From Paenibacillaceae bacterium (GTDB lineage: Bacteria; Bacillota; Bacilli; Paenibacillales; NBRC-103111), in assembly GCA_029256185.1 (NCBI GenBank), contig JAQSYI010000009.1, positions 1 to 64,000 on the forward strand: DNA of 64,000 nt. The letters are read 5' to 3'. Of the stretch, positions 8,727 to 18,330 are shown in pieces (within the stretch, counting starts at the first letter, position 1; every line of letters starts with the position of its first letter). The translations under genes were made by a program, and so were the position numbers. The notes beneath the pieces were generated by a model. The model saw only the letters and a list, made by a program, of their open reading frames with translations, was not told where the DNA came from and ran no database searches.

Positions 8727-9599
8727 CTATCCCTTTACGGAGCCCAGCATGATCCCTTTGACAAAAAAACGTTGCACAAAAGGATAAACCAGCAAAATCG
8801 GCAGAGAAATCGCCATAATAATGGCCGCCTTCAAATTTTCGGGCACAATCGCGGTCATATCGTCCAGCTTGAATTCCGTTGCCAGATTGGTGGAGGAATC
8901 CACTACATTGTGCCGCAGGTAGAGCTGAAGCACCTGCTTGGAGGAATCGTTCAGATAGATCATCGCATCGAACCAGGCATTCCAGTGGCCTACGGCCGCC
9001 CACAAACCGACCACGGCCAGCAACGGAGTGGAGAGCGGCAGCACAATCCGGAAGAAGATGGTCCCTTCTCCCGCCCCGTCGATCTTGGCCGATTCCAGCA
9101 GCTCGCCGGGAAGCGCCTGAAAAAAATTCCGCAGCACAATCAGATTAAATCCGCTAACCGCCACCGGCAGAATCAAGGACCAGAAGCTGTCCACCAGTCC
9201 CAGAGACTTCACCAGCAGATACAGGGGAATCATGCCTCCGTTAAACAGCATGCTGAATACAATCAGCTTCATAAAGAGATTGCGGTTGGGAAAATGGGAG
9301 CGGGATAAAGGATAGGCCGTCAGAGAACACAGCAGAGTCACGCTTGCCACCCCAACTGCCGTCCGGAGCAGCGTATTGCCGTAAGCCCGGTAAAGATTGG
9401 CGTCCTCCAGCACCTTGCTGTAAGCCGCAAAGCTGGGGTCCATAGGAAACAGATGCATCCCCGGGCGGTTGATATCGGCCGGCGAGCTGAGAGATATGGT
9501 GAACACATAGAGAAAGGGGTACAAGGTCGCTGCACCAAGCAGGCAGAGAAGCAGCAGATTGCCCGCTTCAAAAGCTTTTTCCCCCGCTGAACGCTTCAT
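8727..9599 (-). CDS. Carbohydrate ABC transporter permease (LplC/YtcP type, MalG family)
   Basis: A 290-residue membrane protein with six predicted helices. The cytoplasmic EAA loop (ESAKIDGAGEGTIFFRIVLP) docks the ATPase, and the C-terminus FVKGIMLGSVKG is characteristic of the LplC group. The frame extends upstream to 9656, but GGGAGG lies before the ATG at 9599, giving MKRSAGEKAFEAG. The preceding permease gene ends 31 bp upstream and the binding-protein gene follows after 62 bp. It forms the membrane channel with the protein at 9631; no ATPase gene is nearby. Confidence 0.9.
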   Translation of the reverse strand: MKRSAGEKAFEAGNLLLLCLLGAATLYPFLYVFTISLSSPADINRPGMHLFPMDPSFAAYSKVLEDANLYRAYGNTLLRTAVGVASVTLLCSLTAYPLSRSHFPNRNLFMKLIVFSMLFNGGMIPLYLLVKSLGLVDSFWSLILPVAVSGFNLIVLRNFFQALPGELLESAKIDGAGEGTIFFRIVLPLSTPLLAVVGLWAAVGHWNAWFDAMIYLNDSSKQVLQLYLRHNVVDSSTNLATEFKLDDMTAIVPENLKAAIIMAISLPILLVYPFVQRFFVKGIMLGSVKG

Positions 9600-9630
9600 A
9601 GTTAAAGTAAACCTCCCTGTGATGGAATTC

Positions 9631-10596
9631 CTACCAGAGACCCTGATCCCGGTCATACAGCTTGATCAGGCGGTTGCTCACCACAACCAGAACAAGCCCG
9701 AAGAACGAGGTAAACAGTCCGGCGGCCGCGCCTAGCTCGAAGTCCATGGTCTGCAGCCGCCGCAGCACATAGGTATCCAGAATATCCGCTCTTTCGGTGT
9801 TCACAGGCAGCGTCAGATTGTACACCTGATCGAAGCCGACCGACAGGAACTGGCCGATATACAGCAAGAACATAGTAATGATGGTCGGCATAAGCGACGG
9901 AAGCGTGATGCTTCTGATCTGCCGCCAACGGCTGGCTCCGTCCACTACAGCAGCTTCATACAGACTGGGATCGATGGAGGACAGGGCGGCAAAATAAACG
10001 ATGGAGCCCCAGCCCACGCCCTGCCAGATGGCGGACAAGGTGACAATGGTATAAAATTTCCCCGGTTGGATCATCCAATTGACCGGCTCCATGCCAAACA
10101 TCCGCAGCAGTTGGTTAAATCCCCCGTCCATTCCGAAGAAGGAGAACATGATTCCCGCCAGGATCACCCAGGAGAAAAAGTGGGGGAGATAGGACACGGT
10201 CTGGATCAAACGCCGGAAGAACACTTGACGGACCTCATTAAGCATAATCGCCAATACGATGGGAGCGGGAAATACAAATACCAGCTTCAGCAGGGCGATA
10301 ATGACTGTATTGCGCAGGGCCAGACTGAAATCGCTGCCCGTAAACAGCCGTTCAAAATGCTCCAGTCCCACCCACGGGCTTCCCCATACTCCCTCCAGCA
10401 CCTGATACCGCTTAAAGGCAATCTGGATGCCGTAAAGGGGAACATAGCTGAACAGAAAGAAGACGGCAAACCCGGGCAGAAACATCAACACCAGGCTTTT
10501 GTGCTGCATATAGCTTCTCACGAGCCGCAGGGCTGGCGCTCCCCGGCTTAAGGCGCTTCCTTTCCCGGCGATAGAAACGCGCTGTTCTTTCAACAT
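9631..10596 (-). CDS. Carbohydrate ABC transporter permease (LplB type, MalF family)
   Basis: A 321-residue integral membrane protein with about six helices and the EAA loop YEAAVVDGASRWRQIRSITL. GGAGGTG lies 9 bp before the ATG at 10596, so the longer frame to 10653 is rejected. It is first in the importer operon of sugar locus 1, after the terminator at 10723-10750 that separates it from the regulator gene. It probably pairs with the LplC-type protein encoded just downstream. Confidence 0.9.
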   Translation of the reverse strand: MLKEQRVSIAGKGSALSRGAPALRLVRSYMQHKSLVLMFLPGFAVFFLFSYVPLYGIQIAFKRYQVLEGVWGSPWVGLEHFERLFTGSDFSLALRNTVIIALLKLVFVFPAPIVLAIMLNEVRQVFFRRLIQTVSYLPHFFSWVILAGIMFSFFGMDGGFNQLLRMFGMEPVNWMIQPGKFYTIVTLSAIWQGVGWGSIVYFAALSSIDPSLYEAAVVDGASRWRQIRSITLPSLMPTIITMFLLYIGQFLSVGFDQVYNLTLPVNTERADILDTYVLRRLQTMDFELGAAAGLFTSFFGLVLVVVSNRLIKLYDRDQGLW

Positions 10597-10722
10597 GCAT
10601 TGATTCACCTCCATCTTGCCTGAATGACCGGTTGTGACCGGCAACCACATCATAGCCGCGGCTTCCGTTCCATAACAATATTCATTAATTTAGCTGATTC
10701 CGTCCGCTAAAACCGCAGTAAA

Positions 10723-10750
10723 TAAGCCTATCCCCAGGGGGATAGGCTTA
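10723..10750 (-). terminator. Terminator-like hairpin after the locus-1 regulator
   Basis: TAAGCCTATCCCC and GGGGATAGGCTTA form a 13-bp stem with a very short loop, about 30 bp beyond the stop codon at 10780. On the minus strand it is followed by the T-rich TTATTTA, a modest U-tract. It separates the regulator from the importer operon. Confidence 0.65.
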
Positions 10751-10779
10751 GCGGCAACACACGGTAACAATCGGCTCAT

Positions 10780-13113
10780 CTAGATGGAATCGGCAAGCTG
10801 CTGCTGGCGGTATTCTCCCGGCGTCATGCCCTCCAGCTTCTTGAAGACCCGGATCAGCTGCTGGGCATTGGTGTACCCCACCTCATGGGCGATCTGGGCC
10901 ATGGTAAGCTCGGTTCCCGCCAGCTTCTGCTTGGCTGTCTCAATGCGGTAGCGGGTGAGGTAGGAAATATAGGTTTCACCGTATTTCTCCTTGAACAGCT
11001 GGCTGATATAGGATGGTGTAACCTGGAAGTCGGAGGCGATTTCGTTCAGCGAAAGCTCCTGGGCATACCGCTTGTGAATATAGGTGAGGATATGCTGCAT
11101 GATTTCCTGGGACTTCCGGGAGCGGAGTCCTTCAATCTGCCGCTTGGCCGGAAGCAGCAGCTCTCCCAGCATGGCCAGCCGGAGCGCTTCCCCGTCCTCG
11201 CAGCAAAATAATTCATCGTAGGGATTGCGTCCCGAAGCGATCATATGAAGCTCCAGATCATACTCATGAACCAGTTGGGTCAGAGAGACGAGCAACTGGA
11301 GGTAGAACATCTTCATATAGCTCAGCGATGGGGATTGCCGCCTCAGCGCATCATGGAAACCGTTCAATTCGGCAGAAACCTGTTCGTCCGTCCGGTTCTT
11401 CACCGCCTCCAGAACAGCCGTTGCCTCCCCGGCCGGATAAGAAGGAAATTGCGGCGCCTCTCCGAGATGCGCCTCATAAGATACCACTCCGCCGGGAGTC
11501 TTGAGCCATTCGAATTGCAGAGCCTGGGACGCGTCCTGGTAAGAGCGGGACAAGAGCGTAAGCGAATCCACCTTTCTCCCGATGCTGATGGCCACAGACT
11601 CCTTCAGCAGCAGCCGGATCGTGTGGCGCACGGCTTCCGCCTCCCGGACCAAATCCACCGGACGGCCGCCGGGAAGATTAAGAATCGCCACAATATCCAT
11701 GGAAACGGCTACGGTTTCGATAACTGCCTGCTCCTGAAGCTTTTCCTTGACAATGTTGGCAATGGCGAATCCCAGCAGCTGCTCATCCCCCTGCCGGAAG
11801 GAAGATCTGTCGTTAAGGGGGCCGGAACGGAGCACCATCACCACAAAATACGGATATTCGAACAGTCCGGCCAATTGGTTATCCTTGATCATCTTTTCCA
11901 GAGAGGGCAGATTTCCTGACAAAGCGGACAACAGGAAGTGGTCCCGCAAGAGCGGAAGCTGGTCATGCCACTGGGCCCTCACCTCATCCATCTCCTGCAT
12001 AAGCTCGGTAATCCGGTACTCGATTCTGCGGAAGAAATCAGGATGGCTGTCCCATTCCGGTGACTTCGCTCCCCCCTCTTTCCTCCGGATCACCTTGATG
12101 ATTCTGGCGATAGGCGCCTGAATCCGGTAATAGCTGAACAGGGACAGCAGCAGGGCAAGAGAAGCCAGCGCCGCCGTACTGATCTGAATCGAGTGCTTCA
12201 GATTCACCACACTTCGGGTGGGCTGTTCTGCAGGAATAGCCATGGTATAGATCCAGCCGTTCAAGCTTGAGGCGGATTCCGTGACATACAGGGTACCGGG
12301 ATGCTCCTTCCACGAGACGTTGCGGGTTCCCGAGTCCCCCTCTTCTGAAAGCGATGCCAAAAAATCCGAGTCCGCCCCCTCCAAAATGCCGCCGCCGGCA
12401 ATAAGACGCCCGTCCTCTGTAAAGATGGCAATCCCCCCGCTGGTATCGAAGGGGTAGCGCTCCACCAGCGTCTTCAGATAAGGAATGCTTACATTGACGA
12501 TAAGAGCCCCCTTTATCTCCTCATAGAAGATAGGCAGCAGCTTGATGTACGTGATCACGGGAAGCCTGGTGCCCGCCGAAACCTGCAGCTGCCTGGGCGG
12601 AAGCCAGATGCTCTGCTCCTTGGCCGAGGCGGCCCTTCCCAGCTCGGGCAGCCAAGCCACATCCAGCATGGAGCCCGGGAGCGCCACCGACTCCTCGGAT
12701 ACGGAGGAGATCTGCCTGGGGCTGATCACAGTCCTTTGCCCTGCATGATAGAAGTAGACGGAATCCACCGAATCATGGCTGTTGGAAAAGTTCACGAGAT
12801 GATCGTTCAGGCTGTTTGCTTCCAGCATGGAGCCAAGCAGAGGCAGCTCGCCCAAGCCCATGAGCTTGACCACTTCCGGCTGCAGGGCAATGACCGCGGC
12901 GGATTGCTCAATCTGGCGCAATCTGCTGTCCACTTCTCCGATAATTTGCTTCAGTGCTACAGAGGAAGACCGGTTGACCTCCCCTTCGATGATTCCTATT
13001 CCGCTGACATAGATAAGCGAGCCGAAACCCACCACGGGAATGACCGCGATCAGCAGCATAAATACAACCAGGCGGTAATTGAGTTTCTCTTTGATTACCC
13101 TCGCCAAGCTCAT
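10780..13113 (-). CDS. Membrane-anchored AraC-family transcriptional regulator with extracellular sensor
   Basis: A 777-residue one-component regulator. Residues ~16-38 form a membrane helix, ~40-280 an extracellular Cache-like sensor and ~290-315 a second membrane helix. A cytoplasmic linker follows, and residues ~670-777 carry two helix-turn-helix motifs of the AraC/XylS type (LSLNEIASDFQVTPSYISQL; MAQIAHEVGYTNAQQLIRVF). It would sense an extracellular sugar and activate the importer and enzyme genes immediately downstream, without a kinase. GGGAGGGG precedes the ATG. An extended -10 (TGCTACAAT on the minus strand, 13137-13145) lies just upstream. Conservation of the AraC half is strong and the ligand is unknown. 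Confidence 0.85.
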   Translation of the reverse strand: MSLARVIKEKLNYRLVVFMLLIAVIPVVGFGSLIYVSGIGIIEGEVNRSSSVALKQIIGEVDSRLRQIEQSAAVIALQPEVVKLMGLGELPLLGSMLEANSLNDHLVNFSNSHDSVDSVYFYHAGQRTVISPRQISSVSEESVALPGSMLDVAWLPELGRAASAKEQSIWLPPRQLQVSAGTRLPVITYIKLLPIFYEEIKGALIVNVSIPYLKTLVERYPFDTSGGIAIFTEDGRLIAGGGILEGADSDFLASLSEEGDSGTRNVSWKEHPGTLYVTESASSLNGWIYTMAIPAEQPTRSVVNLKHSIQISTAALASLALLLSLFSYYRIQAPIARIIKVIRRKEGGAKSPEWDSHPDFFRRIEYRITELMQEMDEVRAQWHDQLPLLRDHFLLSALSGNLPSLEKMIKDNQLAGLFEYPYFVVMVLRSGPLNDRSSFRQGDEQLLGFAIANIVKEKLQEQAVIETVAVSMDIVAILNLPGGRPVDLVREAEAVRHTIRLLLKESVAISIGRKVDSLTLLSRSYQDASQALQFEWLKTPGGVVSYEAHLGEAPQFPSYPAGEATAVLEAVKNRTDEQVSAELNGFHDALRRQSPSLSYMKMFYLQLLVSLTQLVHEYDLELHMIASGRNPYDELFCCEDGEALRLAMLGELLLPAKRQIEGLRSRKSQEIMQHILTYIHKRYAQELSLNEIASDFQVTPSYISQLFKEKYGETYISYLTRYRIETAKQKLAGTELTMAQIAHEVGYTNAQQLIRVFKKLEGMTPGEYRQQQLADSI

Positions 13114-13136
13114 GCCAAACCCCTCCCTGCCTGATT

Positions 13137-13145
13137 ATTGTAGCA
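13137..13145 (-). promoter_or_regulatory. Possible extended -10 promoter for the locus-1 regulator
   Basis: The minus strand reads TGCTACAAT about 24 bp before the start codon at 13113. No good -35 box is seen at the right distance, so this rests on the extended -10 alone. Confidence 0.35.
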
Positions 13146-13297
13146 TAGGAGGAGATTCCATTTGTATGACCGTTTTTTTACCGGCCGTCCCAAGCGCCTA
13201 ATCCTGCGGACAAACATGTCGTTAGAATACAATAGATCATCCGGGAATTAGATTACACTTGGAAGTGTATTTTGTCACATATCGTGATCTCTCCGTA

Positions 13298-14002
13298 TCA
13301 CTTGATGAAAACGCCGCCGAAGGGAATGACCTCCCGCAGCACCCGCTTGACAATGCCGTCGCCGTGAATCTCCAGCTCCAGTTCATGGTTGGGCAGACTG
13401 CCCTGAACCAACGCCACCCCGCGGCCCGTCATGCTCCAGTGATAATTCATATGCTGGCTGGCCAGATGGTTGCCGTACACGCACAGATCCAGACGGGCAT
13501 TCTCCGGCATGGCCACCACGCAGCGGGCATCCACATAGAGAGGCTCCTGCTCATGAAGCTCCAGTTCATAGAGAGGACCGTATGTAAGAAGTCCTACCTC
13601 CCCTGTGCCCGACAGCTTCATCTTCATCCAGTCTCTGGCGATAATCATCTTCTTGAACTGCAGCAGCTTATGCTCCATCCGGATGCCCGGCGTATAATAG
13701 AACAGATGTCTGAATTCAAACAGCAGATCACTGCCGCCTTCAATGGTTACGGAGCGCAGGCAGAAGCCGTGGGGCAGCGCCGTCATGAATTCGCAGGGAC
13801 CGGTCAGATCGGCCAGGATCAGCTTCTTCTTGCGGTACATGCCCTTCAAGTTCATGAACCGGTCCGCCCTTCCCTGGGGATGGCCGCGGTAGGCGATAAT
13901 CTGCCTGGGATGAAGCATGCTTACCTTATCTTCTGCGGCGAGGGTAAACCGGGCCACCCGTCCCGCCTCGCCCCCGCTCTGCTCCTCATTGTCAACCTGC
14001 AT
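13298..14002 (-). CDS. AIM24 family protein
   Basis: A 234-residue soluble protein of the AIM24 (former DUF124) family, which has a double-stranded beta-helix-like fold. Glycine-turn strands such as CEFMTALPHGFCLRSVTIEG and LFYYTPGIRMEHKL are typical, and the closing strand ends GGVFIK. Bacterial members have no firmly known biochemical role; the yeast namesake affects mitochondrial inner-membrane organisation. It is the second gene of a two-gene unit, 12 bp after the coiled-coil membrane protein at 14015, which suggests a joint membrane-associated function. GGGGGTGAGG precedes the ATG. Confidence 0.82.
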   Translation of the reverse strand: MQVDNEEQSGGEAGRVARFTLAAEDKVSMLHPRQIIAYRGHPQGRADRFMNLKGMYRKKKLILADLTGPCEFMTALPHGFCLRSVTIEGGSDLLFEFRHLFYYTPGIRMEHKLLQFKKMIIARDWMKMKLSGTGEVGLLTYGPLYELELHEQEPLYVDARCVVAMPENARLDLCVYGNHLASQHMNYHWSMTGRGVALVQGSLPNHELELEIHGDGIVKRVLREVIPFGGVFIK

Positions 14003-14014
14003 AGCCTCACCCCC

Positions 14015-14509
14015 TTATTTCCTGCGCGCCTGCGCCCGCATGACATAGCGCGCCACCCGGGAAACGGCAAAGTAGCCGATAACCAGCAGCACGGCTGTCG
14101 CAATCATCCTCTGAATCCGGTTGGTCTGCCGCGCACGCGCCTCCTCGGAGTTCTGCAACTCCTCCACAATATCGGCGAGCCGCCCGTTCTGCTCCATCAA
14201 CACGGCATTGTCGGCCATGAGCTTCTCCTGCAGCTGGCGGTACTCCTCCGCCTGAAGCAGCGCCTGCTCCGCCTGCCGCTTGGTATCCTCCAATTGCTGC
14301 ACGGTGGAATCGTAGCTTTCCTTGACCTCCCGGTAGTCCTCCTTCAGCCTGTCCACCTCGCCGGGAAGGCCCATGATGCTGCGGATGCCGTCAAACAAGC
14401 CTGCTTGCGCGGGAGCGGGAAAGGCAGTAAGCGAACCAACAAGCAGTACGACTGCCATGCTTGCAGCCGCAGCAACGGGCAAAAACCCCTTTTTCCCTAC
14501 CAATGCCAT
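14015..14509 (-). CDS. Exported coiled-coil protein with C-terminal membrane anchor
   Basis: A 164-residue protein beginning MALVGKKGFLPV. It has a hydrophobic signal-like segment ending AFPAPAQA, then a ~75-residue heptad-rich region (about 40-120, many Glu, Gln, Leu), then a membrane helix (IATAVLLVIGYFAVSRVARY) and a basic tail. If the first segment is cleaved, the coiled coil is extracellular and tethered by the C-terminal helix. The six Gs abutting the ATG leave no normal ribosome-site spacing, so an upstream TTG at 14554 is possible. It lies directly upstream of the AIM24 gene. No family is recognised. Confidence 0.65.
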   Translation of the reverse strand: MALVGKKGFLPVAAAASMAVVLLVGSLTAFPAPAQAGLFDGIRSIMGLPGEVDRLKEDYREVKESYDSTVQQLEDTKRQAEQALLQAEEYRQLQEKLMADNAVLMEQNGRLADIVEELQNSEEARARQTNRIQRMIATAVLLVIGYFAVSRVARYVMRAQARRK

Positions 14510-14633
14510 CCCCCCTGACTTGTCCGTTTTGTCGATATATGTAGTATACGCCAACCAAGCTGCAAGGTTTCTCCCTTTCCATGACTTGCGTCTTAAAATA
14601 CCTTACCCTTTAGAGGCGCACTACACACAATAA

Positions 14634-14658
14634 CCCCCGCCCGAAATTCGGGCAGGGG
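14634..14658 (-). terminator. GC-rich hairpin downstream of the locus-2 glycosidase
   Basis: GCCCGAA and TTCGGGC, extended by CCCC and GGGG, form a strong stem about 60 bp beyond the stop codon at 14720. On the minus strand it is followed by GGTTATTGT, a weak U-tract. A smaller hairpin (TTCGCC with GGCGAA, near 14665-14684) precedes it. Together they probably end the locus-2 transcript. Confidence 0.55.
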
Positions 14659-14719
14659 CCGCGGTTCGCCACCCAAGGGGCGAAGGCATATTCGATTCCG
14701 GACGAAAAACTGAAGAGAA

Positions 14720-17700
14720 TCAGCCCGGCTCATCCGTCAAATAGATCTTGCCGAACAATTCCGGCTTCTTGCCGCTTCCGATGCCGCTGGACCACTCCAG
14801 ATAGCCCTGCCGGCCCGCCCCGTTATTCTGGTTAACCAGCACAGACAGGCGGAGAGGCTCTTCCTCGGTTCTGGAATAAGGATACAGCTCGCTTAGCGGA
14901 ATGAATACCTTATACAGCGTGTGTCCTGCGGTTCTGACAATAGCCTGTTCGGAGGTTGGCAGCACATTGCCCGCCGCTGTCCAATTGACCACAATATCCC
15001 CGCCGATGTCGGCCGCGTTCTGCTTGTATACGACAGGCTGTCCGCCGGATATGCCGAACTGAAACTCGGAGCGGTCGAATTCTCCCGCGAAGCCCAGCGT
15101 ATCGACGGCAAACTGGACGCTGTCCGTCTGATAAAGATTGGCGGGAGTCACATTGCCCGTATGATGGGTTTCGTCGGCTACGTCTACTGCCAGATACAGT
15201 CCCTCCTCATCCACAGCGACGGCAAACTTGGCCTCCAGGCTGCCTTGCGCCGGATTGCCCGCAGCAGTGGCCACCCAGTTCCAGTCTGAATCGATCCATT
15301 GTGCATTGCCCGCCATTGCCAGCGTTTGCGCATCAAAGGGAGGAATGTTGGCTACAGTCACCTCGGGAACCTCGGCATTGTGGATGGCCTCTTCTCTGGC
15401 CCGCTCCGTCTCATTATAGATCACCTTATCCTCTGACGGCTCAAGCAGATCCAACCGGCTGCCGTCCAGACCGTTGATATAATACATCGTGCCGGGTCTG
15501 ATCTGCAGGTTGGCAATACCATTGCTGATATCCTGGGGCATGCCTACCCAGTCGGTGACAGTCGTCTGCGCGGTAAAGCTGCTTAGCAAGTCCGGTGAAA
15601 CGGCCGTTGCCGACTCCCCGGTTCCCCACACAATCAGTTGGTCCGCACCCCCGTTATTCATGCGCACGGCAACCTGATTGCCTGCAAGCTCATACTCTTC
15701 CACGTATTCATAACTGAGAGACATATTTTCCATATACGTATGGATCACCGCAGCCTCCATCCGTGGAGACATATAAGGGACCTTGCGGAACAACCCGGCG
15801 GATTCCAGCCAGGAGAGCACCTTATTCTGTCCCGCCCATTGCACTTGCTCCAATTCGGCGGAGTTGAACATTCTCAGGAAGGTGGATACCTCGCTGCCGA
15901 ATTTAACATCCTTCAACAGCTCCTTCATCATCCGCATGGACAGCTGGCGCTCCGTATAGTTGACCTCCGGGGAGCCTGGCCGCAGCAGGATGAGATGGCC
16001 CTCCGTGTTCATGTAAGGCTTGGGCTCATAGCCCGCCTTGACGGCGATATTGTTATAGGTCCAGGGATCAAGATCGTAACCGTGCATGGCCAGCACATCG
16101 AAGTAGTCGCTGGCTCCAAGGGCCATGATCCTCTTATAGAAAGGCACATACCGTCTCGCGCCGATCCCGCCGATGGTGACGGTAGCTTCAGGCTGAATAT
16201 CCTTGATGATTCCGTAAGCCGAGCTCAGCAGCTCCACATAAGCCTCCGGCGTATCCCGCCAGAACACGCTTCCTCCCGGACCGGGCAGATGGGGCTCATT
16301 CCATACCTCCCAGATGGAGGTGTCATCCTTGTACCGTTCTACCAGCAGCCGGATAAAATCCTCCCAGTATTCAATATTGCTGGGCCCGTACGCCGAATAG
16401 CCTGTGACCACACTGGTGGAGGTGGCGCTGGGCATCTTGGAGGCCCACTGGGGAGTCCCGTAGATGTTGGAGATAATGTAGAAGCCGTAATCCTTGATCA
16501 GCCCGTAATTATGGTCAAGCTCATCCCAATAATAGACACCTTCTGCCGGATTAATGGGAGTATCCGTGCCGAAGCCCCATCCCCAGGCGATATTGTGATA
16601 GCGCGCCCCCCGGAAGCCCAGCAGGTCCGCCACCTTCAGATCATTCTCCAATAGAGCGCCCGTATGCGCCACATTGCGCAGATTCCTCTGTTCCATGGGT
16701 TTGGTTGCCCCAGGCGCCACCAGCAGGGGATGGCGGACATCGAAGGTTTGCCGCTGCCATTTGTTCAGATTGGTATCATACTGGCTGTACAAATAATCGT
16801 TGGAAAAATAATCTGGCAGCCCGTCGCTTCCCATTCCCGAAAACTCAATCTCATAATAAGCGGGCTTCGACGGAGTCCAATTCCAACCCTCCTCTGAGAA
16901 AGCGCTTGCGGAAACTTCCTTCGTCAACACCACTTCTCCGTATTGGTCGTACACCGTACCGGTTACGGTGGTGAGGAAAGCGGGAAGTTGGACGCCAGGC
17001 TTGTAATTCACCGTTTCACCCAGCGTATACCAGGCGAATTCCTTGTCAGGACGGATATTGTAATTGTCGTTCTTGATATAATTGACTCTCTCAATCTTGA
17101 CGGCGTCGTAATTCAACCTGCCTGCCGGGACTACCGGCTGGCCGTTGGCATCCTTCACCTCGCTGTAGATAGATGCCAGAGTAATGCAGAATTTATCCGT
17201 GCCGGCGGGCATGTCCGCCGTTTTGATCACAAAGACGTTCTCCGCCCATTGACCGCCAACCGCCGTTGCCACAATGTCCAGCTTGGATTGATAGACATTG
17301 TTCTTGTAATAGTTAAGTTGAATCCGGGGGACATTCCCGGCATAGTCGGAGCTGGTCTTCAGTTGGTACGTAAACTTATAACCCAGAACCGACGGATCCA
17401 CCTTAATAAAGGGCGTGTTCATTCCCCCATAGACCACGCCGGGGTATACCGCCGGATTAACGGCTCCGATTGCAAGACTATAGCTCCCCTCATAAGGATC
17501 AACGGAATCCAGTCCGATATCATAATCGAGGGAAGAACTGCCCCCCACATACTTGACGGTCCAATCGGGGTCCATCAGTTGGCTGGGACGGATGCCTGCC
17601 ACACCGGTCACGGCATTCTCGAAGCCGTTTCCGTAATCATATTTCTCGAATTCCTCCACCATCCTTATGGCATCATAGCCAAGCCGGCCGGCCGGCGTTA

Positions 17701-18313
17701 CGGGTTGGCCGCTGCCGTCAAGCGTTTCTTTGTAGATGGAGGCGAAGGTGATGTTGAATCTGGTCACGTTGGCCGGGATGCTGCTTGTCTTCAACGTATA
17801 GCGGACCTCCGACCATTGGGCGGCGGTTGCCGGGATGGGGAGATCGATCTTGGAGTGGTACAACGTATTGGTGTAATAGTTGATTTGAATCCGGGGCACG
17901 TTCCCCGCATAATCGGCGCTTGCCTGAATCTGATAGATCAGGTTATATCCCAGCGATTGCGGGTTGACCGCAATCATCGGTGTCGTTGCCCCGCCATAGA
18001 TGGCGCCGGAGTATACAGCGGGATTAACGGCGCTTATTCCCAGGCTATAATTTCCTTCATACGGACTCAGCGTGTCCAGTCCGATGTCGTAATCCAGGGA
18101 AGAACTCCCGCCCACATACTTGACCGCCCACTCGGGGTCCATCAGATTTCCCGGCCGGAAGCCGGGGACACCGGCAGCCGCATTCTCAAACCCGCTCTGA
18201 AAAACCGTCTGATCCTGCAGACTTCCGGCCCTTACCGCAACCGGGGGGATCATAACGGCAAGACAGGAAAAAATTGCGATAAGAGCGAAGAACCGCTTTA
18301 TCGTCGCATTCAT
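14720..18313 (-). CDS. Secreted multidomain clan GH-A glycoside hydrolase with duplicated N-terminal modules and a CBM9-like C-terminus
   Basis: A 1197-residue secreted enzyme. The signal peptide is MNATIKRFFALIAIFSCLAV, cleaved near Ala29. Two ~190-residue modules follow (about 35-225 and 225-415). Both share LDYDIGLD, AGNVPRIQ, PAGRL and YDA and look like internally duplicated carbohydrate-binding beta sandwiches. After a linker strand domain, a TIM-barrel domain (~560-870) shows VWNEPHLPG (likely acid/base Glu near 670) and NTEGHLIL (likely nucleophile Glu near 771), the GH39/GH5-like clan GH-A pattern. The last ~200 residues resemble CBM9/DOMON sugar-binding domains. GGGAGG precedes the ATG. 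It is the last gene of sugar locus 2, after the tandem repeats at 18331-18516. The substrate is unknown. Confidence 0.85.
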   Translation of the reverse strand: MNATIKRFFALIAIFSCLAVMIPPVAVRAGSLQDQTVFQSGFENAAAGVPGFRPGNLMDPEWAVKYVGGSSSLDYDIGLDTLSPYEGNYSLGISAVNPAVYSGAIYGGATTPMIAVNPQSLGYNLIYQIQASADYAGNVPRIQINYYTNTLYHSKIDLPIPATAAQWSEVRYTLKTSSIPANVTRFNITFASIYKETLDGSGQPVTPAGRLGYDAIRMVEEFEKYDYGNGFENAVTGVAGIRPSQLMDPDWTVKYVGGSSSLDYDIGLDSVDPYEGSYSLAIGAVNPAVYPGVVYGGMNTPFIKVDPSVLGYKFTYQLKTSSDYAGNVPRIQLNYYKNNVYQSKLDIVATAVGGQWAENVFVIKTADMPAGTDKFCITLASIYSEVKDANGQPVVPAGRLNYDAVKIERVNYIKNDNYNIRPDKEFAWYTLGETVNYKPGVQLPAFLTTVTGTVYDQYGEVVLTKEVSASAFSEEGWNWTPSKPAYYEIEFSGMGSDGLPDYFSNDYLYSQYDTNLNKWQRQTFDVRHPLLVAPGATKPMEQRNLRNVAHTGALLENDLKVADLLGFRGARYHNIAWGWGFGTDTPINPAEGVYYWDELDHNYGLIKDYGFYIISNIYGTPQWASKMPSATSTSVVTGYSAYGPSNIEYWEDFIRLLVERYKDDTSIWEVWNEPHLPGPGGSVFWRDTPEAYVELLSSAYGIIKDIQPEATVTIGGIGARRYVPFYKRIMALGASDYFDVLAMHGYDLDPWTYNNIAVKAGYEPKPYMNTEGHLILLRPGSPEVNYTERQLSMRMMKELLKDVKFGSEVSTFLRMFNSAELEQVQWAGQNKVLSWLESAGLFRKVPYMSPRMEAAVIHTYMENMSLSYEYVEEYELAGNQVAVRMNNGGADQLIVWGTGESATAVSPDLLSSFTAQTTVTDWVGMPQDISNGIANLQIRPGTMYYINGLDGSRLDLLEPSEDKVIYNETERAREEAIHNAEVPEVTVANIPPFDAQTLAMAGNAQWIDSDWNWVATAAGNPAQGSLEAKFAVAVDEEGLYLAVDVADETHHTGNVTPANLYQTDSVQFAVDTLGFAGEFDRSEFQFGISGGQPVVYKQNAADIGGDIVVNWTAAGNVLPTSEQAIVRTAGHTLYKVFIPLSELYPYSRTEEEPLRLSVLVNQNNGAGRQGYLEWSSGIGSGKKPELFGKIYLTDEPG

Positions 18314-18330
18314 TTAATTCCCTCCCATGT

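Noticed and set aside
13254..13269. Strong terminator after the AIM24 gene
   Set aside because: TACACTT/AAGTGTA is a small AT-rich stem with little U-tract on the minus strand; too weak to list as a feature.
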